Source: VGBO01 sp964453335
GTDB lineage: Bacteria; Actinomycetota; Acidimicrobiia; Acidimicrobiales; CAIXPF01
Direction: 5' to 3'
Length of the DNA stretch: 64,000 bases
Assembly: GCA_964453335.1 (NCBI GenBank)
Contig: CAYVOK010000011.1
Coordinates: 1-64,000, forward strand
The translations under genes were made by a program, and so were the position numbers. This document shows positions 23,471-32,486 of this stretch, one piece after another. Position 1 is the first letter of the stretch, and every line of letters begins with the position of its first letter. The notes under the pieces were generated by a model. That model saw only the letters and a program-made list of their open reading frames with translations. It was not told the origin of the DNA and ran no database searches.

Positions 23471-24694
23471 ATGCGACGCGACGACTTCTTCGCCGAGGCC
23501 GCCACCGATCTCCCCGGGCCGCTCGCCGGGGTCCGGGTCCTCGAGGCCACCACCGCCTGGGCCGGTCCGATGGTGGGCTGTGTTCTCGCCGACCTCGGCG
23601 CAGACGTGGTCCGGGTCGACCTGCCTGGATCACCGGGCGGCACGTCCTGGCCGCCGAACATCCCCGGGACGGACCTGCCGTTGGCGCATCAGACGGTGAA
23701 TCGCAACAAGCGGAGCATCGCCGTCGACCTCCGCCGACCCGAGGGACGTGACACCTTCCTCGCGCTCGTTCCCCACGTCGACGTCGTCGTGCAGAACTTC
23801 AAGGCCGGGACGTTCGACGCCTGGGGGATCGGCTACGACGACTGCCGGGCGGTCCGACCCGACATCGTCTACGTGTCGGTGAGTGGGTACGGACAGTACG
23901 GGCCGTGGTCCGACCTGCCCGGCTACGACCCCGCCGCCCTCGCAGCGAGCGGCTGGATGTCGCTCAACGGTGCACGGGACGGAGCGCCGACGAAGGCGCC
24001 GACGTTCCTCGCCGACGACCTCGCCGGGCTCCACGCGACGATCGGCACGCTCGCTGCGCTGAACCACCGGAGTCGGACCGGTGAAGGGCAGCACGTCGAC
24101 GTCGCGCTCCTCGACGCGATCATGTTCCAGTCGAACGCACACCTGAGCGCCGGAGCGCTCGGCATCCCGGCGTCGCGGTGGGGCAACGAGGTCGGCGTGA
24201 GCACCCCGACGAACAGCTATCCGACCCGCGACGGCGACGTGTACGTGGCGATCATCCTCGACAGTCACTGGCGCAAACTGTGCGAGCTCATGGGTCGCCC
24301 CGACCTCGCCGAGGCCGACGGGTTCCGCACGAACGTCGAACGGCTCGATCGCCGGGACGAGGTCAACCAGATCGTCGGCGCGTACTGCGCGACCCGCACG
24401 GTCGACGAGGTGCTCGCCGACCTCGGTGCCGCCGGGATCGTGTGCAGCCGGGTCAACAGCTACACGGAAGCCGCCCGGCTCGACCACGTCCGCGAGCGGG
24501 CGATGCTGCAGGACGTGACGCTGTCGGACGGTTCGACCGCCCCGATCATCGGCCCGGTCGCGAAGTTCTCGCGCACGCCGACGAAGGTACGCAACGGCGC
24601 CCCGGTCCTCGGGGCCGACACGGACGACGTGCTCGCCGCCGCAGGCGTCGACCCCGCCCGCATCGCGGAGCTCCGAGAGCTCGGCGTGATCTGA
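23471..24694 (+). CDS. Family III CoA-transferase (CaiB/BaiF)
   Basis: A 407-residue CaiB/BaiF-type CoA-transferase. It shows GVRVLEATTAWAGPMVGCVL, LADLGADVVRVD, RNKRSIAVDLR, and the interlocked-dimer region HHRSRTGEGQHVDVALLDA. These enzymes move CoA between acyl-CoA and a free acid, here probably activating a carboxylate for beta-oxidation. The expected catalytic Asp lies near the GEGQHVDVALLDA segment. The stop codon abuts, with no base between, the stop of the convergent nitronate monooxygenase-like gene (together TGATCA). Confidence 0.92.
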   Translation: MRRDDFFAEAATDLPGPLAGVRVLEATTAWAGPMVGCVLADLGADVVRVDLPGSPGGTSWPPNIPGTDLPLAHQTVNRNKRSIAVDLRRPEGRDTFLALVPHVDVVVQNFKAGTFDAWGIGYDDCRAVRPDIVYVSVSGYGQYGPWSDLPGYDPAALAASGWMSLNGARDGAPTKAPTFLADDLAGLHATIGTLAALNHRSRTGEGQHVDVALLDAIMFQSNAHLSAGALGIPASRWGNEVGVSTPTNSYPTRDGDVYVAIILDSHWRKLCELMGRPDLAEADGFRTNVERLDRRDEVNQIVGAYCATRTVDEVLADLGAAGIVCSRVNSYTEAARLDHVRERAMLQDVTLSDGSTAPIIGPVAKFSRTPTKVRNGAPVLGADTDDVLAAAGVDPARIAELRELGVI

Positions 24695-25822
24695 TCAGTC
24701 GCCGAGCACGTCGCCGAGACGACCGATCGTGTCGACGAACTCCTCCATGATGTCGAGCACGACACGACCGGCGGGGCGTACCCGTTCGGCCTGACCGACG
24801 ACCTGGCCGACGAAGTACTGCGAGAGCGCTGCCGCACCCTCGCTCGCGTGCGCGTAGGTCCTGATGCGGGCCTGCGGACGGGCGACGAGCTGGCTCTGGA
24901 GGGGCATGGGCAGCGGATCGGGCGTGTCGGGGCGCTCCCACTCGTCCGTCCACGCCGAACGGAGCATGCGCGCCGGCTTCCCGGTCATCGACCGGGACCG
25001 GACCGTGTCCGACGACGTGGCAGCGAGCATCTTCTCCTTGATGGTCGGCACCACCTCGGACTCCTCCGTGGTGAGCCACACCGAGCCGCACCACACCCCC
25101 GCCGCACCGAGCGCCATCGCCGCGGCCATCTGTCGACCACGACCGATACCGCCCGCGGCGAGCACCGGGATGGGGGCAACCGCGTCGACGACCTCGGGGA
25201 CGAGCACCATCGTGCCGACCTCCCCGGTGTGCCCGCCCGCCTCCGAACCCTGGGCGATGATCACGTCCGCACCGGCGGCGGCGTGCCGCACGGCGTGCGA
25301 CAGCGACCCGGCGAGGGCGGCGACCTTCACCCCGCGGGCGTGCGCCGCCTCGACGAGGCCTGGCCCGGGCGGCCCGAGCGCGTTCGCGATCAGCGCGATG
25401 TCGTGGGAGAGCGCGACGTCGACGAGCGGCTGTGCACGGTTGTGCGTGAGCGACAGGCCGGTCGTGGACGGACGGTCGGGACGGGGCGGCAGATCCGGCA
25501 CGCCGTAGCGCTCGAGCACGTCGTCCATGAACCGCTGGTGCTCCTCGGGGATGAGCTTCTCGGTCCGTGCACGGTCGAGTCCGCCCTCCTCGGAACCCAC
25601 GTACCGGGTCGGGATCAGCAGGTCGACACCGAAGGGTCGGTCGCCGACCTGCTCACGGATCCAGCGGAGATCGACGTCGAGACCCTCGGGCGTGTGACCG
25701 ACGGCGCCGAGCACACCGAGCCCGCCGGCCTTCGAGACCGCGGCGACGACGTCGCGGCAGTGGGTGAACGCCAGGATCGGGAATTCGATCCCGAACATCT
25801 CGCAGATCGGGTTGCCGTGCAT
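24695..25822 (-). CDS. Nitronate monooxygenase / 2-nitropropane dioxygenase-like FMN protein
   Basis: A 375-residue TIM-barrel FMN protein. CEMFGIEFPILAFTHCRDVV at the N-terminus, VIIAQGSEAGGHTGEVGTMV (FMN phosphate loop and catalytic His region) and VLAAGGIGRGRQMAAAMALGA mark the family. Members oxidise nitronates or act as enoyl-reductase-like or trans-acting FMN enzymes; some sit in steroid-degradation clusters. The true substrate is not known. The ATG at 25822 has a leaderless TAGTGT promoter. Confidence 0.9.
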   Translation of the reverse strand: MHGNPICEMFGIEFPILAFTHCRDVVAAVSKAGGLGVLGAVGHTPEGLDVDLRWIREQVGDRPFGVDLLIPTRYVGSEEGGLDRARTEKLIPEEHQRFMDDVLERYGVPDLPPRPDRPSTTGLSLTHNRAQPLVDVALSHDIALIANALGPPGPGLVEAAHARGVKVAALAGSLSHAVRHAAAGADVIIAQGSEAGGHTGEVGTMVLVPEVVDAVAPIPVLAAGGIGRGRQMAAAMALGAAGVWCGSVWLTTEESEVVPTIKEKMLAATSSDTVRSRSMTGKPARMLRSAWTDEWERPDTPDPLPMPLQSQLVARPQARIRTYAHASEGAAALSQYFVGQVVGQAERVRPAGRVVLDIMEEFVDTIGRLGDVLGD

Positions 25823-25829
25823 ACGAGCG

Positions 25830-25835
25830 ACACTA
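25830..25835 (-). promoter_or_regulatory. -10 element (TAGTGT), leaderless, of the nitronate monooxygenase-like gene
   Basis: TAGTGT is 7 nt before the ATG at 25822; no Shine-Dalgarno sequence is present. Confidence 0.6.
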
Positions 25836-25865
25836 GCGAGCGGCTCCCGACCGCTCCTGCGCCGC

Positions 25866-26759
25866 TCAGTCGACGGTGAGACCGTCGAGGAACCGCGTCA
25901 CCGCACGGAGGAAGCCGGGGGTATTGCCCGAGTGCACGTTGTGGCCGGTGCGGTCGACGGTGACGAGATGACCGTCGGGGAGAGCGGCGCGGAACCGCTC
26001 GGCCGCGTCCGCCTCGAGGATGTTCGACTCGGCACCACGCACGACGAGCACCGGGACGGTGATGCTGCGCACGTCGTCGAGGGTCAGCGCCCGGTTCGGG
26101 TGGGGGAGACGGCGATGGTCGACCTTCGAGATCCAGCGACCGTCGGCCCGCTGCAGCAGGTTGTACCGGAGCGTGCGGGAGATGTGCTCGCGCGAGCGGA
26201 ACGGGTCGTACCGCACCACGTTGTCGACGAACTGCTCCAGATCGTCGAACTCGAGGTTGCGGGCGACGAAGTCGAGGATTGTGCGGGCACCGGCTTCGGA
26301 CACCTCGGGACCGACGTCGACCACCACGAGCGCGCGGGCGAGATCCGGCCGACGCAACGCGAGGGTGAGGGTGACCCGGCCACCCATCGAGTGCCCGATC
26401 ACCACCGGTCGGACGAGGCCGACCGTGGACACGAACGCCTCGGCGTCGGCCACCATGGCGTCGAGGGAGTAGTCGAGCTCTCGGCTCCACTCCGAGTCGC
26501 CGTGCCCTCGCTGGTCGAGCGCGAACACGTGGTAGCGGTCGGCGAGATGGAGGGACACCAGGTCCCAGGAGTGCGACGACTGGTTCCCGCCGTGGAGGAG
26601 GAGCAACTGCGGTCGCCCGGGGACACCCCACTCGGTGAAGTGGAACCGCTGGCCGCGCAGCACCGTGTTCCGCGACACGTAGCGCACCGTCGCCGCATGG
26701 TCGACCCCGAGCTCGGCGGCGCTCAGGCGGAGCGACGCGAACTCCTCGGTCACGGTCAT
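25866..26759 (-). CDS. Alpha/beta-hydrolase
   Basis: A 297-residue alpha/beta-hydrolase with the oxyanion segment LLLLHGGNQSS, the nucleophile elbow GHSMGG and the catalytic His in DRTGHNVHSGN. RGHGDSEWS and VLVVRGAESNIL follow the family order. It hydrolyses an ester, thioester or C-C bond; the product is unknown. The ATG at 26759 was preferred; a GTG at 26801 that adds 14 codons is possible and would leave only 5 bp to the upstream reductase gene. Confidence 0.9.
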   Translation of the reverse strand: MTVTEEFASLRLSAAELGVDHAATVRYVSRNTVLRGQRFHFTEWGVPGRPQLLLLHGGNQSSHSWDLVSLHLADRYHVFALDQRGHGDSEWSRELDYSLDAMVADAEAFVSTVGLVRPVVIGHSMGGRVTLTLALRRPDLARALVVVDVGPEVSEAGARTILDFVARNLEFDDLEQFVDNVVRYDPFRSREHISRTLRYNLLQRADGRWISKVDHRRLPHPNRALTLDDVRSITVPVLVVRGAESNILEADAAERFRAALPDGHLVTVDRTGHNVHSGNTPGFLRAVTRFLDGLTVD

Positions 26760-26806
26760 GTCGACCGCGTCGGTGCCCTCCGAGAACCGGTTCAGGAACA
26801 CGGGAT

Positions 26807-27745
26807 TCAGAACTCGAGCACGAACCGGCCGCGGGTCCCGCCGGCCTCGAGTCGGCGGTGCGCCTCTGCTGCGTCGGCCGCCGGGAGCACGGCTGCGACG
26901 CGCAGGGTGAGCACACCCTGTTCGGCGAGCAGCCGGAGTCGATCGAGCGCCGCGTGCGCACGCAGGTACTCGCGCACCCATGTGGCATGAATCGTGATGC
27001 CACGCTCCGACGGTCCGTCCCAGCCGCGCACGGTCGCGAACCCGCCACCGTCGCGGACCATCGGGAGCGCGAGCGCGTTCATCACCGCGCCGTCGGCGAC
27101 CGCGTCGACCCCGCCCGGTACGAGTGCACGCACCCGCTCGGCGAGATCGTCGCCACGGGGGAGGACCACGTCGGCACCGAGGGAGCGGACGAGCTCCATG
27201 TCCTGCGGCGCCGCATCCGCGATGACACGGAGGCCGGCGTGGTGGGCGAGCTGGACGACGTAGCCGCCGTAGCAGCCAGCGGCGCCGGTCACCGCGAGCG
27301 TCGCACCGGCCGGCAGCGCGAGCTGGTCGAGCGACATCTGGGCGGTGAGGCCGTTCATCGGGAGCGTCGCCGCCTCGGCGTGCGTCGTCCCCGCCGGTGC
27401 ACGGGTCACCGACTCGGCGGGGCACACCACGTACTCGGCGTACGCGCCGTGGGTCCCCTGCGGCAGCAGGATCGCCATCACCCGGTCACCGACGACGAGA
27501 TCGGTGGTGGTGTCGGGGCCGATCGCGTCGAGCACGCCCGCAGCGTCCATCCCGGGCACGTACGGGCGTGGGAACGGCGCCTGCTGCTCGGCGCGCGCCC
27601 CGTTCCGCACGAACGTGTCGGTCGGGTTCACCGCGGCGGCGTGCACACGGACGCGCACCTCGCCGTGGCCGGGTTCGGGCACGGGCAACTCGACGACCTC
27701 GAGCGCGTCCGGTCCGCCGTACCGCATCGACCCGACGACGCGCAT
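26807..27745 (-). CDS. Zinc-free medium-chain dehydrogenase (NADPH:quinone reductase-like)
   Basis: A 312-residue MDR protein. The GroES-like part (GHGEVRVRVHAAAVNPTDTFV) and the NADPH loop (AVTGAAGCYGGYVVQLA) are clear, and no zinc ligands are visible. It likely reduces a quinone or an activated alkene. The ATG at 27745 has AGGAG 10 nt upstream, within the end of the dienelactone hydrolase gene; a GTG at 27754 that overlaps that gene's stop is an alternative. It lies in a same-strand run PrsW - DLH - MDR - hydrolase. Confidence 0.9.
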   Translation of the reverse strand: MRVVGSMRYGGPDALEVVELPVPEPGHGEVRVRVHAAAVNPTDTFVRNGARAEQQAPFPRPYVPGMDAAGVLDAIGPDTTTDLVVGDRVMAILLPQGTHGAYAEYVVCPAESVTRAPAGTTHAEAATLPMNGLTAQMSLDQLALPAGATLAVTGAAGCYGGYVVQLAHHAGLRVIADAAPQDMELVRSLGADVVLPRGDDLAERVRALVPGGVDAVADGAVMNALALPMVRDGGGFATVRGWDGPSERGITIHATWVREYLRAHAALDRLRLLAEQGVLTLRVAAVLPAADAAEAHRRLEAGGTRGRFVLEF

Positions 27746-27750
27746 CGTCG

Positions 27751-28476
27751 TCACGCTCCTGCGCCCGGGCCGCCGAGGTGGGCGAAGAGGAACGCCGCGG
27801 TCGTCTGCCACGCCTCCGCAGCGATCTCCGGCTGGGAGAAGTGCGGTGCGTGGTGGTTGTCGAACGCGTGCTTGCCGCCGGCGTGCTGGTACACGGCGAC
27901 GTCGTGGCGCGCCGCGGTCGCCGCCCGGATCGCGTCCACCTCGTCGTTGGGGATGTACGGGTCGGCGTCACCGAAGTGGAAGATGGTCGGGCAGTGCAGC
28001 GTCGCGACGCCGTCGAGCATCGACGCGATTCCCGACCCGTAGTACGACACCGCACAGGCGACGTCGAAGGTGGACGCCACGCGGTAGGTCTGCGTGCCAC
28101 CGAAGCAGAAGCCGATCACGCCGACCTCCCCCTGGACCTCGGGCATGCCACGCAGGTGGTCGAGGCAGGCGCCGAGGTCGGCAAGGCCGGCCACGGCGTC
28201 CCACTGCCCGGCGATCTCGATCGCCTCGGGGATCGCCTCGGGCCGCGACGAGTCGATGTCGAGGTTCGGCCGCACCCGCCAGAACACGTCGGGTGCGCAC
28301 ACCACGTAGCCGAGGCCGGCGAGACGATCGGCGACGTCCCGGATGTAGGCGTTCACCCCGAAGATCTCCTGCAGGAGCAGGATGCCGGGGCCGTGACCGG
28401 CGGCAGGCAGGACGATCCGTGCGTCGAAGGTGCCCCCGCCGGGGGAGGTGATGGCGTCGGTACGGACGGTGGTCAT
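27751..28476 (-). CDS. Dienelactone hydrolase family protein
   Basis: A 241-residue dienelactone hydrolase fold. The Cys nucleophile is Cys124 in GFCFGG, with Glu36 in LLQEIFG, Asp in FGDADPYIP and His in GGKHAFDNHH. In aromatic degradation these enzymes open dienelactone to maleylacetate; many homologues act on other esters. Its ATG overlaps the TGA of the PrsW gene (ATGA), so translation is likely coupled. A TAGCGT promoter inside the PrsW gene could also drive it alone. Confidence 0.92.
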   Translation of the reverse strand: MTTVRTDAITSPGGGTFDARIVLPAAGHGPGILLLQEIFGVNAYIRDVADRLAGLGYVVCAPDVFWRVRPNLDIDSSRPEAIPEAIEIAGQWDAVAGLADLGACLDHLRGMPEVQGEVGVIGFCFGGTQTYRVASTFDVACAVSYYGSGIASMLDGVATLHCPTIFHFGDADPYIPNDEVDAIRAATAARHDVAVYQHAGGKHAFDNHHAPHFSQPEIAAEAWQTTAAFLFAHLGGPGAGA

Positions 28477-29612
28477 GGACGGACGCTACCGCGACGGGCG
28501 TGGTTGAGTTGCTCGACGAGCACCGCCTCCGCCGCGTGGCCTGCACCGCCGGGTCGCATGTGCAGACAGGCGAGTCGGGCGAGGGCGCGGTGCATCTCGT
28601 CGAAACTGCGTCGTGCACCCCGTGGCAGGGCGCGGCGGGTCCGGAGCAGCGTCGACCACGACAGGAACGGTCCCACCTCGGCAGGGCTCAGGCCGTAGCG
28701 GGCTGCGAGGAAGGGCACCCGTTCGGTGAACTGCCGCCGCTCCGCCTGGCGGGCGAGTACCACCATGGTCGCCGCGGTGAAGAACAGCACGACGAACCCG
28801 ATGAGGGCGACCACGAAGAACGTCATCCCCGCCGCGGACTCGGTGAAGCTGAGCGAACCGTTCCACGCCGCATGGGATGCCATGGCGAGCGCGAGTCCCC
28901 ACAGTGACCACGTCCACGGGTTCTTGCCACGTGCCACGGCGAGACCGACGGCGAGTCCGGTCCAGGCGGTGAACAGCGGATGCGCGAACGGGGTGAACAG
29001 TCCCCGCAGGACGAACACCGCGAGCAGCGACCCGTCGGCACCGGCATTCGCGAAGTACGAGAAGTTCTCGACGAGGGCGAACCCGAGTGCGACCCACCCG
29101 GCGTAGACGATCCCGTCCATGACGCCGTCGACGTCGTTGCGGCGCACCGCCCACAGGACCCCGAGACCTTTCGTCGCCTCCTCGACGACCGGTGCGCTCA
29201 CCACCGCGGCGGCGACCTCGCCGAGGGTGAGCGCGACGATCGAGTTCACGACGATGGCGCAGACGGCGGACACCGTCGCCCCCCACAACACGGCGTGGAC
29301 CCGTGACGCCCGCGGTTCGGGCTCGACCCGGTCGAGCCAGTTGAGCGTCGGCAGCACGATCGCGAACGGGATCAGGCCGAGGGGGATGGAGATCGGAGCG
29401 AAGATCGCCGTGAGGACGACGATCAGCACGGAGATGACGCCGAACCCGATCACCCAGCCGCTCAACCAGTTCGGCAACCGCGGCGGACGGGCTGCGACAC
29501 CGGGTGCACCCGGCGGCGGGCCGGCGACGTGCGGCGTCCACATCGTGCCGTCCCACCAGCGCCACGAGGCGACGCGCCAGGGATCGGGGTGCCAACCGGG
29601 AGGCTGCGACAT
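28473..29612 (-). CDS. PrsW-family intramembrane glutamic protease with N-terminal DUF2510 domain
   Basis: A 379-residue membrane protein. The N-terminal 30 residues (GWHPDPWRVASWRWWDGTMW) form a DUF2510 domain, followed by a Pro-rich linker and about eight hydrophobic segments. PrsW active-site motifs are present: VVEEATKGLG (EExxK), FALVENFSYF (ExxxY-like) and FAHPLFTAWTG and SHAAWN (the two His motifs). PrsW in Bacillus subtilis cuts the anti-sigma factor RsiW; no anti-sigma gene is seen here. The C-terminal 90 residues after the last membrane segment are basic and cytosolic. Confidence 0.9.
   Translation of the reverse strand: MSQPPGWHPDPWRVASWRWWDGTMWTPHVAGPPPGAPGVAARPPRLPNWLSGWVIGFGVISVLIVVLTAIFAPISIPLGLIPFAIVLPTLNWLDRVEPEPRASRVHAVLWGATVSAVCAIVVNSIVALTLGEVAAAVVSAPVVEEATKGLGVLWAVRRNDVDGVMDGIVYAGWVALGFALVENFSYFANAGADGSLLAVFVLRGLFTPFAHPLFTAWTGLAVGLAVARGKNPWTWSLWGLALAMASHAAWNGSLSFTESAAGMTFFVVALIGFVVLFFTAATMVVLARQAERRQFTERVPFLAARYGLSPAEVGPFLSWSTLLRTRRALPRGARRSFDEMHRALARLACLHMRPGGAGHAAEAVLVEQLNHARRGSVRP
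28483..28488 (-). promoter_or_regulatory. Possible internal -10 element (TAGCGT) for the dienelactone hydrolase gene
   Basis: TAGCGT lies 6 nt before the ATG at 28476 within the end of the PrsW coding region. It has the same spacing as other leaderless promoters here, but the coupled ATGA overlap makes its use uncertain. Confidence 0.35.
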
Positions 29613-29670
29613 GGCGACCACGATGGCGCAGGAATGGCGGGTCCGCCACCACGGCGGAGCCGCTCCGAGG

Positions 29671-30813
29671 TCAGACGCGGCCGAGACCGAGGTCGAGCGC
29701 ACCCTTCGCGACATTGATCCGCAGCACGTCGGACGCGCCCTCCGCGAGCCGCCACGAGCGGACCCGCCGATGGATGCCGACGAGCGGGTGATCGTCCTCG
29801 AGTGCGTGCCCCCCGACGAGCTGGATCGCCTCGTCGACGATCCGACCGACGGACTCGGTCGCGAACACCTTCGCCGCGCTGACCTCGTTGCGGGCGTCGA
29901 CCGCAGGATCGTCGACCAGTCGGGCGGTCCGGTAGACGGTGCTCCGCACCGCGTAGGCGAGGATCCGAAGCTCGCCGTACCGCAGGCGCACCCGTTCGTT
30001 CGGGAGCTCGGGTCGGCGTGCGGCAGCGGCGCGGAGATGGGTGTCGACGTGGTCGACCACGGCACCGCACAGGCCGGCGGCGATCCCGGCGAGCGCGAGC
30101 CGGACCCCGCCGACGACCCCGAGGGCGGCGCGCATGCCCCGGCCCGGCTCGCCCACCACGTTGTGCCGGGGGACGCGCACGTCGGAGAACTCGAACGCGG
30201 CGTGGTGGCTGCCGTCGAGCGAGGAGAACCGGCGCACCAGACGGACGCCGGGTGTCGCGGTGTCGATCACGACCATCGCCGGGCCGCTGCCCTCGACCTC
30301 GACGAGCGCAGTCAGGAAGTCCGCGTCTGCGCCGCCGGTCACGTACGACTTGCGCCCCGTGACGACGAGGTCGTCCCCGTCGACGCGGGCCCAGGTACGC
30401 CGGCCGCCGTCGTCGGGCTCGGTGAAGGCGAACCCGCCGTGGCGTTCGCCGGCGAGCAGCGGCAGCAGGTGGGTCGAACGCAGCGGTTCGGGGGCATCGG
30501 CGAGCGCGCCCGGTGACGGCCCGAGGATGCCCGGCAGATGGGCGACGTCGTGGCGGCCCAGCACGTCGCGCACGACGGTCAGCGCCAGGGCACCGGCGCC
30601 CGTCCCGCCGAACGCACGCGGTTGTGCGAGGCCGAACACGCCGGCGTCCTTCGACGCCCGGCGCACCGCCTCGGCGAGCCGGGCACGATCGGCACCGTGC
30701 ACCTCGCCGAAGGTGGTCGGGCGGAGCGGCACGAGATGCTGCACGGCGAGATCCGTGACACGGTTCCGGAGGTCGACGAGGTCGGGCGGGAGTGATTCGG
30801 GCACCGCCGCCAC
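29671..30813 (-). CDS. Acyl-CoA dehydrogenase
   Basis: A 380-residue acyl-CoA dehydrogenase. It has FAFTEPDDGGRRTWARVDGD (flavin and substrate contact), LVVTGRKSYVTGGADADF, and the C-terminal AEGASDVLRINVAKGALDL. In related enzymes a Glu close to this last segment or in helix G is the catalytic base; its identity here cannot be fixed by eye. It introduces the alpha-beta double bond in an acyl-CoA. Some actinobacterial members form heterodimers; no partner gene is adjacent. The GTG at 30813 has no clear ribosome binding site; GTG 30804 is an alternative. Confidence 0.9.
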   Translation of the reverse strand: MAAVPESLPPDLVDLRNRVTDLAVQHLVPLRPTTFGEVHGADRARLAEAVRRASKDAGVFGLAQPRAFGGTGAGALALTVVRDVLGRHDVAHLPGILGPSPGALADAPEPLRSTHLLPLLAGERHGGFAFTEPDDGGRRTWARVDGDDLVVTGRKSYVTGGADADFLTALVEVEGSGPAMVVIDTATPGVRLVRRFSSLDGSHHAAFEFSDVRVPRHNVVGEPGRGMRAALGVVGGVRLALAGIAAGLCGAVVDHVDTHLRAAAARRPELPNERVRLRYGELRILAYAVRSTVYRTARLVDDPAVDARNEVSAAKVFATESVGRIVDEAIQLVGGHALEDDHPLVGIHRRVRSWRLAEGASDVLRINVAKGALDLGLGRV

Positions 30814-30832
30814 TTTCCCACACCGGCACCGG

Positions 30833-30838
30833 TACCTT
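30833..30838 (+). promoter_or_regulatory. -10 element (TACCTT), leaderless, of the selO gene
   Basis: TACCTT is 6 nt before the GTG at 30845 and sits in the 31-bp region between divergent acyl-CoA dehydrogenase and selO genes. Confidence 0.55.
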
Positions 30839-30844
30839 CGTCAC

Positions 30845-32485
30845 GTGTCGGAGTCGCCCACGTCCGCCCTGCCCGTCGACCGGTGGAGTGACCTGACGTT
30901 CACGAACCGGTTCACGACGGACCTGCCCGCCGACCCGAACCCGGTCAACCACGTGCGCCAGGTGCAGGGTGTCGCGTACAGCCGTGTGCGTCCGACGCCG
31001 GTCGCCGCGCCGCGCACGCTCGCCTTCGCGCCCGAGGTCGCCGAACTGCTCGGCATCTCCGAACGGCTCTGCACGTCACCGACCTTCGCCGCAGTGCTCA
31101 GCGGGAACGAGGTACCGGACGGCGCCGACCCGTATGCGATGTGTTACGGCGGCCACCAGTTCGGATCCTGGGCGGGTCAGCTCGGTGACGGGCGGGCAAT
31201 CGCACTCGGCGAGGTTCGCGACGCCGCCGGTGGGCACCAGACCCTCCAACTCAAGGGTGCGGGGCCGACGCCGTACTCGCGCACCGCCGACGGTCGTGCC
31301 GTGCTGCGGTCGTCGCTGCGGGAGTTCCTCTGCAGTGAGGCGATGCATCACCTCGGTGTCCCCACGACCAGGGCGCTGTCCCTCGTCGCGACGGGGGAGC
31401 CGGTCGTGCGGGACATGCTCTACGACGGCAACCCGCGTCCGGAGCCCGGTGCGGTGGTGTGTCGGGTCGCACCGTCGTTCGTCCGGTTCGGCACGTTCCA
31501 GCTGCCGGCGGCACGTGGTGACACGGCGCTGCTGCGCGCGCTCGTCGAGGCGACGCTCGCCCACGACTTCCCCGGGATCACCGGCACCTTCGAGGAGCGG
31601 GTCGCCGGTCTGCTCGACGAGGTCGTGGCCCGGTCGGCCCTGCTCGTCGCCGAGTGGATGCGCGTCGGGTTCGTCCACGGCGTGCTCAACACCGACAACC
31701 TGTCGATCATCGGCGTGACGATCGACTACGGGCCCTACGGGTGGCTCGAGAACTTCGACCCCGGCTGGACGCCGAACACGACCGACGCCGCAGGTCGCCG
31801 CTACCGCTACGGGGCCCAACCCCAGATCGTGCAGTGGAACCTCCTACAGCTCGCGCAGGCGCTCGCCACCCTGGTCGACGACGTCGCACCCCTGCAGGCG
31901 GCGCTCGACACCTACGTCGGGCGGTACCTCGACCACTTCCGGGTGCGCACCGTCGAACGACTCGGCTGGGACCTTCCCCGCGACGGGGACGACGCGCGCA
32001 TCGAGACGCTCCTCGTCGTCCTCACCTCGTCGGAGATCGACCAGGTGCTGTTCTTCCGGGATCTCGCCCGCGTCGACGTCGACGCGGCGGCCGATCTCGA
32101 CGTCGGCGACGCCGCAGCGCGCGACGCCGTGCTCGCCCCCCTGGCCGACGCCTGGTACCGCCCCGAGGAGATCGTCGGGGACGTCGCCGCCGGAATCGGG
32201 TCGTGGCTCGTCGACTGGGCGCGGCGGGTGCGCATCGGCGGTCTCGCCGACGACGAGCGCCGGCGCCGCATGGACCTGTGCAACCCCCGGTTCGTGCTGC
32301 GCAACTACCTCGCCCAGGAGGCGATCGACGCCGCCGAGGCCGGCGACGTCACGTTGCTGCACGAACTGCACGACGTGCTCCGGCGGCCCTACGACGAGCA
32401 GCCCGGCAAGGAACGTTTCGCCGCCCGACGCCCCGAGTGGGCCCGGCACCGCGCGGGCTGTTCGATGCTGTCCTGCAGCTCCTGA
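30845..32485 (+). CDS. selO: SelO-family protein adenylyltransferase (YdiU/UPF0061)
   Basis: A 546-residue pseudokinase-fold enzyme that transfers AMP from ATP to protein hydroxyls. YAMCYGGHQFGSWAGQLGDG and LQLKGAGPTPYSR are the family's Gly-rich and Lys motifs; the active site is HGVLNTDN with the metal Asp in DYGPYGW. The C-terminus ends GCSMLSCSS; the Cys near the end corresponds to the redox Cys (Sec in animals) that regulates activity. The GTG at 30845 follows the leaderless promoter. Stops 1 bp from the convergent CoxL-like gene. Confidence 0.95.
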   Translation: MSESPTSALPVDRWSDLTFTNRFTTDLPADPNPVNHVRQVQGVAYSRVRPTPVAAPRTLAFAPEVAELLGISERLCTSPTFAAVLSGNEVPDGADPYAMCYGGHQFGSWAGQLGDGRAIALGEVRDAAGGHQTLQLKGAGPTPYSRTADGRAVLRSSLREFLCSEAMHHLGVPTTRALSLVATGEPVVRDMLYDGNPRPEPGAVVCRVAPSFVRFGTFQLPAARGDTALLRALVEATLAHDFPGITGTFEERVAGLLDEVVARSALLVAEWMRVGFVHGVLNTDNLSIIGVTIDYGPYGWLENFDPGWTPNTTDAAGRRYRYGAQPQIVQWNLLQLAQALATLVDDVAPLQAALDTYVGRYLDHFRVRTVERLGWDLPRDGDDARIETLLVVLTSSEIDQVLFFRDLARVDVDAAADLDVGDAAARDAVLAPLADAWYRPEEIVGDVAAGIGSWLVDWARRVRIGGLADDERRRRMDLCNPRFVLRNYLAQEAIDAAEAGDVTLLHELHDVLRRPYDEQPGKERFAARRPEWARHRAGCSMLSCSS

Positions 32486-32486
32486 A

